From contig CAZJYI010000103.1 of NCBI GenBank assembly GCA_964550025.1, positions 1 through 41,384 of the forward strand: DNA of 41,384 nt, in the 5' to 3' direction. The notes beneath the pieces were generated by a model that saw only the letters and a list, made by a program, of their open reading frames with translations, made no database searches and had not been told where the DNA came from. Source of the stretch: CAZJYI01 sp964550025 (GTDB lineage: Bacteria; Verrucomicrobiota; Kiritimatiellia; UBA8416; CAYOBW01). Made by a program: the position numbers and the translations under genes. Positions 17,019 through 25,170 of the stretch are shown piece by piece (the stretch's first letter is position 1; every line of letters begins with the position of its first letter).

Positions 17019-17118
17019 NNNNNNNNNNNNNNNNNNNNNNNNNNNNNNNNNNNNNNNNNNNNNNNNNNNNNNNNNNNNNNNNNNNNNNNNNNNNNNNNNN
17101 NNNNNNNNNNNNNNNNNN
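17019..17118. other. Assembly gap (100 N) flanked by identical 20-bp ends
   Basis: Exactly 100 N separate 17018 and 17119, a conventional placeholder length. The last 20 bases before the gap (16999-17018) are identical to the first 20 after it (17119-17138). The simplest reading is that the two contigs overlap by 20 bp and nothing is missing. The true spacer between genes B and C would then be about 271 bp. A tandem repeat or a longer repeat collapsed in the gap is the alternative. Confidence 0.9.
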
Positions 17119-17147
17119 GAGAGACCGAGAGGACGAGCAAGTACAAT

Positions 17148-20100
17148 ATGCATAGCAGCCCAAGAATGCCACTGGTTGCGGGTCTCGTGTGTCTGTGCGT
17201 CACGGTAGCTGCCACCCACGCCGACAGCGTCGTGACGTTCAACGAGATCATGTACCACCCGGCCACGAACGAGGCGGCACTGGAATGGGTGGAGCTGTAT
17301 AACCCGATGTCTTACGACATGGACATATCGGGTTGGCGACTTCGCGGCGGTGTCGAGTATGACTTCACCAACGGCACGCTCGTGCCTGGCCGCGGCTACC
17401 TGGTGGTTGCTTCTTCGCCCGCCGAACTGACGGCACACAGCGGGGCGACCAACGTAGTCGGCCCCTTTTCCGGCCGACTTGGCAACAACGGCGAAGAGCT
17501 CCGTCTGCGCAGCAACAACGGCCGGTTGTTGGACGAGGTCTCTTACGGTGACGGCGGCAGATGGCCGGTGGCGCCCGACGGCGCCGGCGTGTCCCTGGCA
17601 AAGCTTAAGGGCGAGACCGCGAGCGCCCCCGCCGGGAACTGGGGCTGGAGCGCCGCGATCGGGGGCACGCCGGGCAGCGCCAACCAGATTGCCGCGGCAG
17701 ACGACCTTGCGTTCAACGAAGTGGAGACGGCGCTGGCGGCACAGTTCTGGGTGGAACTTGTCAACAGCGGCGATACCAACGTGGCGCTTGCCGGCTACCG
17801 CGTCCGCGTCGCGGGCAGCGTGACCGGTGAGTACGTCTTTGCCGCGCAAACGCTCATCCCCGGGGAATTCGTCGTGCTGACCGAGGCTCAGCTCGGATTG
17901 CACCCGGCCGACGAAGACAAGCTCTTCCTGTACACACCCGCGGACACCGTGGCCGACGCGGTGACGGTCGAGAACCGCCACCGCGGCCGCCATCCCGAGG
18001 GCAGCGGCGACTGGCTGTATCCGGACATGGTGACCACCGGCGCAGCCAACAGCTTCGCGTTCAGCACCAATATCGTGATCAATGAGATCATGTACCACCA
18101 TCAACCCACCAACCATGATCCCTATGCGGAATCGGGCGAAGAGTGGATCGAGCTCTTCAATCGCGGCACGTCAACCGTCGACATGACGGGATGGACGTTC
18201 TCGGACGGAATTGACTACACGTTCCCCGCCGGTACGACAATGACGCAGGGCGAGTATCTGGTGGTGGCGCGGGACGCGGCATCACTCGCTTCGAACTACC
18301 CGGCCATCACCGTTATCGGCGACTACGACGGCAGGCTCAGCGATCGCGGCGAGAGGCTCGTGCTGGCGGACGGTGCCGGCAATCCGGCCGACGTGGTGCA
18401 CTACTACGACCGCGGCTGGTGGCCCGATTTCGCCGACGGCGGCGGCTCGAGCCTGGAACTCCGAGACCCGGACGCCGACAACGCATCGGTCAGCGCATGG
18501 GCTGCCAGTGACGAGGGTGCCCGGGCCGGCTGGAACAGCTACAGCTATACCGCCACGGCCGCGGCGAGCGCGACTCCCGGGCCGGACTCCGTGTGGCACG
18601 AGCTGGTGATCGGGGTGCTCGACGACGGCGAAGTGCTGCTCGACGACATCAGCGTGGTGGAGAGCCCCGGCGGCGCGGCGGTCGAGTTCGTACAGAACGG
18701 CTCGTTCGACTCGGACGCGCCGGGAGCGATGCCCGCAAAGTGGCGGATCATCGGCAACCACCGTCACAGCGAGATCATTGTCGATCCGGACGACCCAGGC
18801 AACAAGGTGCTGCGCCTCGTTGCCACCAGCGCGACCGAACACATGCACAACCACGCCGAGACCACGTTCGCCAACGGCGAGCAGGTGGTCAACGGCAGGG
18901 AGTACAGGATCTCCTACCGTGCAAAGTGGGTCGGCGGTTCGCCGCAGCTCAACACGCGTCTTTACTTCAACCGCTGCCCGCGCACGACGATCGTCAACCG
19001 GCCGCTGGACAACGGCACGCCCGGCGCCCGCAATTCGCGGTATGAGGCCAACATCGGGCCAACGTACACAGGCTTCATCCACAGTCCCGCCGTGCCGGCG
19101 GCGCTAGCGCCGATTACGGTTTCCGTGACGGCCGACGATCCGGACGGCATTGCGAGCATGACGGCGTGGTACTCGGTCAACGAGGGCGCCTGGACCGACA
19201 CGCCCATGACGCACCGGGGCGGCGGGCTCTACGAGGGGACGATCCCGGGGCAGGCGGCGGAGGCGGTTGTGCAGTTCTACGTGGAAGGGCAGGATGCGCC
19301 GGGTGCGACATCGACCTTTCCCGTGCGCGGTCGCGACTCGCGCGCCCTGTTCAAGGTGGAGGACGGTTGGGCCGCCACCAACGGGCGCAACAACTTTCGC
19401 ATCGTCATGCTGCCGTTCGAGGCGGCATGGATGCGGGCGGACACCAACCGTATGAGCAACGACCGGATCGGCTCGACGGTCATCTACAATGAAGAGACGG
19501 TTTACTATGACACCGGCGTCCGGCACAAGGGGAGCCAGCGCCATCGCGGACCGGACAGCGAGGTCGGCTTTGTCGTCACCTTCCATTCGGACAATCTGTT
19601 TCGCGGCGTGCTGCCGAGCGTGGCCATCGATCGCACCCAGGGGGTCGGCCCCGGGCAGCGGGAGATGCTGGACAACTTCGTCATGAACCACGCCGGCGGC
19701 CCCGTGAGCCGCTACACCGACTTCATCAAGGTGCTTGCCCCGCTCAGTGCCAACACGAGCTCAGCCGAGCTGCAGATGGCGCGCTACGGTTCGCTGTTCC
19801 TGGACGAGCAGTTTGAAGACGGGAGCGACGGTACGGTCTTCGAGTACGAGTACGTCTATTACCCGACCACGACCGACAGCGGTACCCCGGAAGGCAACAA
19901 GAGACCACGGCCGGACAATGTTCAGCGGGTCAACCTGAGGGACCTCGGCGCGGACAAGGAGCACTATCGCTACACGCACATCATAAAGAACAACCAGCGC
20001 AAGGATGACTATGCCCGCTATATGGAGCACCTTGCCGTGATGGGCCTGGGCAACCCGGCGTTCAACCAGCAGGTCGGCGACTACATCGATATCGACGATT

Positions 20101-23100
20101 GGCTGCGGGCCATGTGTGTCGCGGTTGCCTCCGGGTGCGGTGACAATTTCGCACAGACGGCCGGGCACAATGTTCAGTTCTATGTGCGGCCCGAAGACCG
20201 GCGCGTGCTGCTGCTTCCGCACGACATGGACGCCTTCCACAATGCAACGCATTCGATGTTTGCGAACGCCTACCTGAACAAGCTCATCGCGGATCCGGCC
20301 AACGAGCGTCTGTACCTGTCCCACATGAACAACATCCTTGATACGGCCTACAACCCGGCCTACATCAAGCATTGGACCGACCAGCTCTCCGCACTGTCGC
20401 CGGAGCAGAACTTCGAGACATTCCGCTCCTTCATCAGCACGCGCCACGATTACCTGAAAGGGCAGATCAACAGCCGCGTCGCGGCCTATTCGCCGTTTGC
20501 CGTGACCACGGCCCCCGGCACGGTCGATGCGGTCACCGTGACCGTCGACGGCGAGGCATGGCTGGACGTCTACGAGATCACCATTGCCGGGAGACCCGAC
20601 CCGGTCGAGATCACCTGGACGAAAGTCGGCAACGAGTTCTTCTGGCAGGCGGAAATCCCCCTGGATCCGGGTGTGAACGACTTGACCTTTGTCGCCTACG
20701 ACTACCAGGGCAACGCGGTCGGGTCCGACAGCGTCACCTTCGTGAGTACCGTGACGGCGCGTCCGTTGCACGACCATCTGCGCGTGACGGAACTGATGTA
20801 CGATCCGCGGGAGGGTAGCGACGCCGAGTTCATCGAGCTGTTCAACAGCGGCACCAACGACCTCGACCTTTCCGGTGTGGTCCTGAGTGGCGGTATCGGG
20901 TTTTCCTTTGCCGGCGGCGGTTTCACCAATCTCGGGCCCGGTGAGTACGCCGTGCTCGTCAATGACCTTGCCGTCTTCGTGTCCACCTACGGCACCAACG
21001 GCATCGACATCGCAGGGCAGTTCTCCGCAAACCTCAACAACGGTGGCGAGGACATTCGCCTGAGAGACGAGTGGGGACTGACGATCCTGCGGTTCGATTA
21101 CGACGATGCCCGCGGCTGGCCGCCGGCCGCGGACGGGGCCGGACACTCGCTCGTGCCGCTCGTCATCGATGACCAGGACCTCGGTGCGCTCGACTACGGC
21201 GGGCATTGGCGGGCCAGCACGTTCATCAAGGGGTCTCCCGGCCGGGCCGATCCCGCGGCCGTCACCGGCGTGGTACTCAACGAAATCCTGGCCCATACGG
21301 ACTACACCAACGCGGCCATGCCGGGATACGATTCGAATGATGCGATCGAACTCTACAACACTACCGCGGCGGGCATTACGCTGACCAACTGGTATCTGAG
21401 CGACGACAGCGCCAATCTCAGAAAGTGGGAGATCCCGGGGACGAACGTCGTGGCGGCGTCAAGCTGGATCTGGTTTGACGAGGTCCACCACTTCCACAAC
21501 CCGCTCACCAACGGATTCGGGCTGGACAAGGCCGGCGAGCGGCTATTCCTGTCGCACCTGCCGGGAACGAACCAGGACCGCGTGGTCGATTGTCTGCGAT
21601 TCAAAGGGCAGGACAGCGACGTTTCGCTGGGCAGGCACGGCGACGGCGGGACGTACTGGTTTCGATTGGCCTCTACAACCAACGCAGCCAACGCGTCGCC
21701 GGACGAACACGTCGTCATCAGCGAGCTTGCGTACCATCCGGCCCCGACGGCGGCCAACCCCGAAGACAACACCAATGACGAGTTCATAGAGATCCACAAC
21801 CCAACGGCCGCACCGGTTGATCTGTGGAACGCGGCTGGGACGTGGCGCATCGACGGGGGGGTCGACTACAGTTTTCCGGCCGCCACGACCCTGCCTGCCG
21901 GCGACTATCTTGTGCTGGTGTCGTTCGACCCCGTCAACGCGGTGGCCCTGGCCGCGTTTCTCGAAGCCTACGATCTGACCAACGGCCAGATCAGGATCAT
22001 GGGGCCCTACGCCGGCAGGCTCTCCAACAGGGGAGAGCGCGTGGCCCTGGAACGTCCGCAGGAACCCGATGTTCCCATGGGGCCGGTTTCCTGGGCGATC
22101 GTCGACGAGGTCATCTACTTCGACCAGGCTCCATGGCCGCCGGAAGCCGACGGCAGCGGCTGGTCACTGGAGCGCAAGGCGGGCATCACGGCGGGGCGAG
22201 ATCCGTCGGCCTGGACAGCCCAACCGGTGCCGTACCCCGGGAGCGGGGTGCCGCCCGTCACCTTCTCCGGCCTCTACGTGTCCGACATCACCACCACCTC
22301 CGCCACGTTTCATGCCACGCTCGGGGCGGCCAGCACGAATGCGGATGTGAGGGTGCATTGGGGACTGACGGACGGCGTGGCGGACCCGGCTGCCTGGACC
22401 CATTCGGCCTACCTTGGGGCCTGGACAAACGTGCCGTCGACGAACATCACGTTCTCAACCGCCGGGCTGGCAATAGGCTCCCGGTACTACTACTCCTTCA
22501 GCGGCAGCAACGCCGCGGCAACCTTCTGGGCCCGCTCGAGCGAGAGCTTCACGACGGTGGGGCCAACGCTGGTCGGGCTTGGCGGCGGGCCGACGAATGA
22601 GGGAATCGGCACGGTCACGCTGCGAGGCGAACTGACAAGCGGCCGCGACGCGGATGCCGTTATCTGCTGGGGTGAGATCGACCACGGCACGGCGGGTACG
22701 GGCGACTGGCAGCACGTCGTTTCCATCGGGGCGGTCGACGAAGGCGTGCCCTTCTCTACCGGCCTGACCGGCCTGCTCTACGGGGTCGCGTACCGCTATC
22801 GCGTCTACGCCACGAACGATTACGGCGACGACTGGTCGGCGGCGGCGACATTCACGACGCTGCCGCCCCGGGGAACGCCGGCACGCGAGGAAATCAGCTA
22901 CCCGCAGATCACGGGCGACGCCGACTCGGGAATCATCAGCAGCAACACCTATACCCACGCCATCGATTTCGGCACCAGCGGCGCGGCAGCGGTCAATGGC
23001 GTTGTGTTTGCCACCGGGATGAACGTGCCCGTGGACGGGCGCTCCAACGCGGGAACACGGACCTACGGTCCGAACAACCACGGCGGCAACGCTCCTCCAG

Positions 23101-25013
23101 CCGTGAGCGGAGGCATAGCGCAAGTGTTCCGGGATATGCGCTACAACGGACCCGATCCGGGATACGTCGAGCTGACGGGCCTGAGCGAGGGGAAGTGGTA
23201 CGACCTGCGGTTGTACGAGCGTGCCTGGGACTTCAACGGAACACTGCGCACCTATTATATCGGATACGACGTTGGCGGCGATGGGTCGGTGGAGCTCACT
23301 ACACCCAAGATTGACCAGAACCGCCCGACACTTACGCCGCCCGGTCTGTCGGCGAACGTCTCGTGGGTGATGAGCCACGTCTACCAGGCCGACGCGAGCG
23401 GGAAAATGAAGGTGATTGTCGACCTGGCGCCGGGCCATACCGGCACGTATCACCTGTATGGCCTTACGAACGAGGAACTGCCTCCCGCTGTGCCGCCCCT
23501 CGCGATCACCAACACGGCGGCCGTGAACATCGGGGGTGGGAATGCGGACCTGGTCGGGAAACTGGACGGCGCGGGATCGGTGTTCGAGGTGACCGCGTAC
23601 TGGAGCACGAACAACCATGCCGCCGGCGCCGAATGGCTGGCCGACAGCACGGCGTCAAATATCGTCGTCGGCACGTACACCAACGTGACCGGACAGTCGG
23701 TCACGGGCTCCGTCAGTTCGCTGGTTGCCGGCCGGACGTACTACTACACGATGGTCGCGTCAAACGCGGTGACGAACATCTGGGCCGTCCCGAACGGGAT
23801 GTTCGGTCCGCCGGGGGCCATCGCGGTCAGCCATGGCGGCGGGGCTACGGGCATCGGGCTCGGCACGGCCACGGTGCGCGGCGAGCTGACAGCCGGGGGG
23901 TCGGCCGACGCCTTCATCTATTGGGGCGAGAGCAATCCCGGTACGCAGAATACGGGCGACTGGCAGCACGTCGCGGCTTTCGCCCCGGTCAACGAGGGCG
24001 TTCCCTTCTCCACCGGCCTGACCGACCTGTTCTACGGCATCGCATACAGCTATCGCGTCTACGCCACGAACGCGTTGAGCGCGGCCTGGTCGGCCCCGGC
24101 GATGTTCACGACGCTGCCGCCGGCGGATACCGCCCCCGTCGACGGCGCGCTCGACAATCCCGGCTTTGAGTTCCCGGACAAGGGGTCCGGCGGCTGGGAG
24201 TACTTCCGTACGATGGACGCGGGCGAGCTGACCGCCGCGGTGTGGACGTACACGGGTGCAGGTCCGGGACTGTCCGGGCCGACCGGGCCGTGGAAGGCCA
24301 CCGACAATTCTCCCGATCCGCTCGGCGACCAGTTCGCGTACCTCCAGGGCGCCGCTGCGATCGCACAGGACCTGACCGGCCTTGTGGCCGGCGCCGCGTA
24401 TGATCTGAGCTTCTACGAGGCATACCGTGTCGGTCAGAGTCCCGGAAACGACCTGAACGTCATTCTCGACGAAGGGCTGGCCACGGAAATCACGATCTAC
24501 ACGAACGGGGACGTGAACAACAGCATATGGGCCGCGCGCCGGACCGACGCGTTTGTTGCCGCGAAAGCGTCGTACACACTGACCTTCCGCGCGACGCACC
24601 CGCTGGGATCCGGCGACCGCTCCACACTCATCGACGGGGTAGTGTTGACTCGGCGCTCTCCCCCCTTCGGCATCACCAACACCGCGGCGAAGATCACGTC
24701 GGCGACGACCGCGGACCTCGCGGGGCTGCTCGACGCGACGCAATCGGTCTTTGCCGTTAGCGTCTACTGGAGTACGAACAGCGCCAACACCAATGCCGCC
24801 GCCTGGTTGGCCGACAACGCTGCATCGCATGCGCTGGTCGGTTCATACACGAATGTGACGGGGCAGTCCGTCGTGGGATCGGCTTCCTCCCTGGTTCCCA
24901 ACCAGGCGTACTACTACACCATGGTCGCATCGAATGCCGTGACGAACATCTGGGCCAGCCCCGGCGTGAGCTTCATGCCCGTGCGACCGTCGACCCTGTT
25001 TATCATCCGGTGA
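17148..25013 (+). CDS. Giant secreted LTD-CotH kinase-fold protein C with chimeric C-terminal half
   Basis: The protein has 2621 aa; the signal peptide is 1-25 (cut at THA/DS). Lamin-tail domains (LTD; motifs NEIMYHP, EWVELYNP) lie at 27-160, 184-303 and 307-455. A carbohydrate-binding-like beta domain follows (about 470-640), carrying EHMHNHA (H565, H567, H569), then an Ig-like domain (648-728). The CotH kinase-like domain spans 750-1111. Candidate functional residues are K794 (GVRHKGS), D999 and N1008 (GDN...HN), and D1026-M-D1028 (HDMD), in the order Lys, Asp...Asn, Asp seen in protein-kinase-like folds. Three more LTDs follow at 1208-1336, 1370-1508 and 1518-1681. From about 1700 the protein changes character: FN3-like pairs, one GDAD module (1916-2116), FN3-like pairs, the DNPGFE domain (2333-2503), a last FN3-like repeat and the tail STLFIIR. 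Bacillus CotH phosphorylates spore-coat proteins; the substrate here is unknown. The start follows a weak purine stretch (gagagga, 17127-17133). Confidence 0.9.
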   Translation: MHSSPRMPLVAGLVCLCVTVAATHADSVVTFNEIMYHPATNEAALEWVELYNPMSYDMDISGWRLRGGVEYDFTNGTLVPGRGYLVVASSPAELTAHSGATNVVGPFSGRLGNNGEELRLRSNNGRLLDEVSYGDGGRWPVAPDGAGVSLAKLKGETASAPAGNWGWSAAIGGTPGSANQIAAADDLAFNEVETALAAQFWVELVNSGDTNVALAGYRVRVAGSVTGEYVFAAQTLIPGEFVVLTEAQLGLHPADEDKLFLYTPADTVADAVTVENRHRGRHPEGSGDWLYPDMVTTGAANSFAFSTNIVINEIMYHHQPTNHDPYAESGEEWIELFNRGTSTVDMTGWTFSDGIDYTFPAGTTMTQGEYLVVARDAASLASNYPAITVIGDYDGRLSDRGERLVLADGAGNPADVVHYYDRGWWPDFADGGGSSLELRDPDADNASVSAWAASDEGARAGWNSYSYTATAAASATPGPDSVWHELVIGVLDDGEVLLDDISVVESPGGAAVEFVQNGSFDSDAPGAMPAKWRIIGNHRHSEIIVDPDDPGNKVLRLVATSATEHMHNHAETTFANGEQVVNGREYRISYRAKWVGGSPQLNTRLYFNRCPRTTIVNRPLDNGTPGARNSRYEANIGPTYTGFIHSPAVPAALAPITVSVTADDPDGIASMTAWYSVNEGAWTDTPMTHRGGGLYEGTIPGQAAEAVVQFYVEGQDAPGATSTFPVRGRDSRALFKVEDGWAATNGRNNFRIVMLPFEAAWMRADTNRMSNDRIGSTVIYNEETVYYDTGVRHKGSQRHRGPDSEVGFVVTFHSDNLFRGVLPSVAIDRTQGVGPGQREMLDNFVMNHAGGPVSRYTDFIKVLAPLSANTSSAELQMARYGSLFLDEQFEDGSDGTVFEYEYVYYPTTTDSGTPEGNKRPRPDNVQRVNLRDLGADKEHYRYTHIIKNNQRKDDYARYMEHLAVMGLGNPAFNQQVGDYIDIDDWLRAMCVAVASGCGDNFAQTAGHNVQFYVRPEDRRVLLLPHDMDAFHNATHSMFANAYLNKLIADPANERLYLSHMNNILDTAYNPAYIKHWTDQLSALSPEQNFETFRSFISTRHDYLKGQINSRVAAYSPFAVTTAPGTVDAVTVTVDGEAWLDVYEITIAGRPDPVEITWTKVGNEFFWQAEIPLDPGVNDLTFVAYDYQGNAVGSDSVTFVSTVTARPLHDHLRVTELMYDPREGSDAEFIELFNSGTNDLDLSGVVLSGGIGFSFAGGGFTNLGPGEYAVLVNDLAVFVSTYGTNGIDIAGQFSANLNNGGEDIRLRDEWGLTILRFDYDDARGWPPAADGAGHSLVPLVIDDQDLGALDYGGHWRASTFIKGSPGRADPAAVTGVVLNEILAHTDYTNAAMPGYDSNDAIELYNTTAAGITLTNWYLSDDSANLRKWEIPGTNVVAASSWIWFDEVHHFHNPLTNGFGLDKAGERLFLSHLPGTNQDRVVDCLRFKGQDSDVSLGRHGDGGTYWFRLASTTNAANASPDEHVVISELAYHPAPTAANPEDNTNDEFIEIHNPTAAPVDLWNAAGTWRIDGGVDYSFPAATTLPAGDYLVLVSFDPVNAVALAAFLEAYDLTNGQIRIMGPYAGRLSNRGERVALERPQEPDVPMGPVSWAIVDEVIYFDQAPWPPEADGSGWSLERKAGITAGRDPSAWTAQPVPYPGSGVPPVTFSGLYVSDITTTSATFHATLGAASTNADVRVHWGLTDGVADPAAWTHSAYLGAWTNVPSTNITFSTAGLAIGSRYYYSFSGSNAAATFWARSSESFTTVGPTLVGLGGGPTNEGIGTVTLRGELTSGRDADAVICWGEIDHGTAGTGDWQHVVSIGAVDEGVPFSTGLTGLLYGVAYRYRVYATNDYGDDWSAAATFTTLPPRGTPAREEISYPQITGDADSGIISSNTYTHAIDFGTSGAAAVNGVVFATGMNVPVDGRSNAGTRTYGPNNHGGNAPPAVSGGIAQVFRDMRYNGPDPGYVELTGLSEGKWYDLRLYERAWDFNGTLRTYYIGYDVGGDGSVELTTPKIDQNRPTLTPPGLSANVSWVMSHVYQADASGKMKVIVDLAPGHTGTYHLYGLTNEELPPAVPPLAITNTAAVNIGGGNADLVGKLDGAGSVFEVTAYWSTNNHAAGAEWLADSTASNIVVGTYTNVTGQSVTGSVSSLVAGRTYYYTMVASNAVTNIWAVPNGMFGPPGAIAVSHGGGATGIGLGTATVRGELTAGGSADAFIYWGESNPGTQNTGDWQHVAAFAPVNEGVPFSTGLTDLFYGIAYSYRVYATNALSAAWSAPAMFTTLPPADTAPVDGALDNPGFEFPDKGSGGWEYFRTMDAGELTAAVWTYTGAGPGLSGPTGPWKATDNSPDPLGDQFAYLQGAAAIAQDLTGLVAGAAYDLSFYEAYRVGQSPGNDLNVILDEGLATEITIYTNGDVNNSIWAARRTDAFVAAKASYTLTFRATHPLGSGDRSTLIDGVVLTRRSPPFGITNTAAKITSATTADLAGLLDATQSVFAVSVYWSTNSANTNAAAWLADNAASHALVGSYTNVTGQSVVGSASSLVPNQAYYYTMVASNAVTNIWASPGVSFMPVRPSTLFIIR

Positions 25014-25030
25014 GGCGTGGGGGGGAAGAA

Positions 25031-25112
25031 GTAGCGGAAGACGCCAAGTCTTCCGACTCCGGGGATCGGAACGCTTGGCGCGTTCCGCTACACGGTGCCC
25101 GACTCCGTGTAG
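25031..25112. repeat. Triple-hairpin element with complementary loops, upstream of gene A'
   Basis: Three perfect 8-bp hairpins stand in series within the 157-bp spacer between genes C and A'. The first is cggaagac/gtcttccg with loop gccaa (25035-25055). The second is cggaacgc/gcgttccg with loop ttggc (25067-25087). The third is ctacacgg/ccgtgtag with a 9-nt loop (25088-25112). Loops one and two are exact reverse complements. The two stems differ from each other only by changes that keep base pairing. The sequence gtagcgg at 25031 and ccgctac at 25085-25091 also pair, so the first two hairpins can fold into one larger structure. It looks like a structured dispersed repeat; a role in RNA 3'-end processing or regulation is possible but not shown. 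Confidence 0.6.
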
Positions 25113-25170
25113 CGCGGTTGTTTGGGAGATGCTGGCAATCAGTTTGAGTGCCCATTGAGAGGAGCCCAAA

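Noticed and set aside
17148..25013. Frameshift or false fusion explaining the change of character in protein C
   Set aside because: The reading frame is continuous, both halves are well-formed, and the protein ends with the same tail as its neighbours. A real fusion is more likely than an assembly join, although read coverage would settle it.
25031..25112. CRISPR-like repeats
   Set aside because: The repeated units are hairpins in a single short block with no regular spacers and no cas genes nearby.
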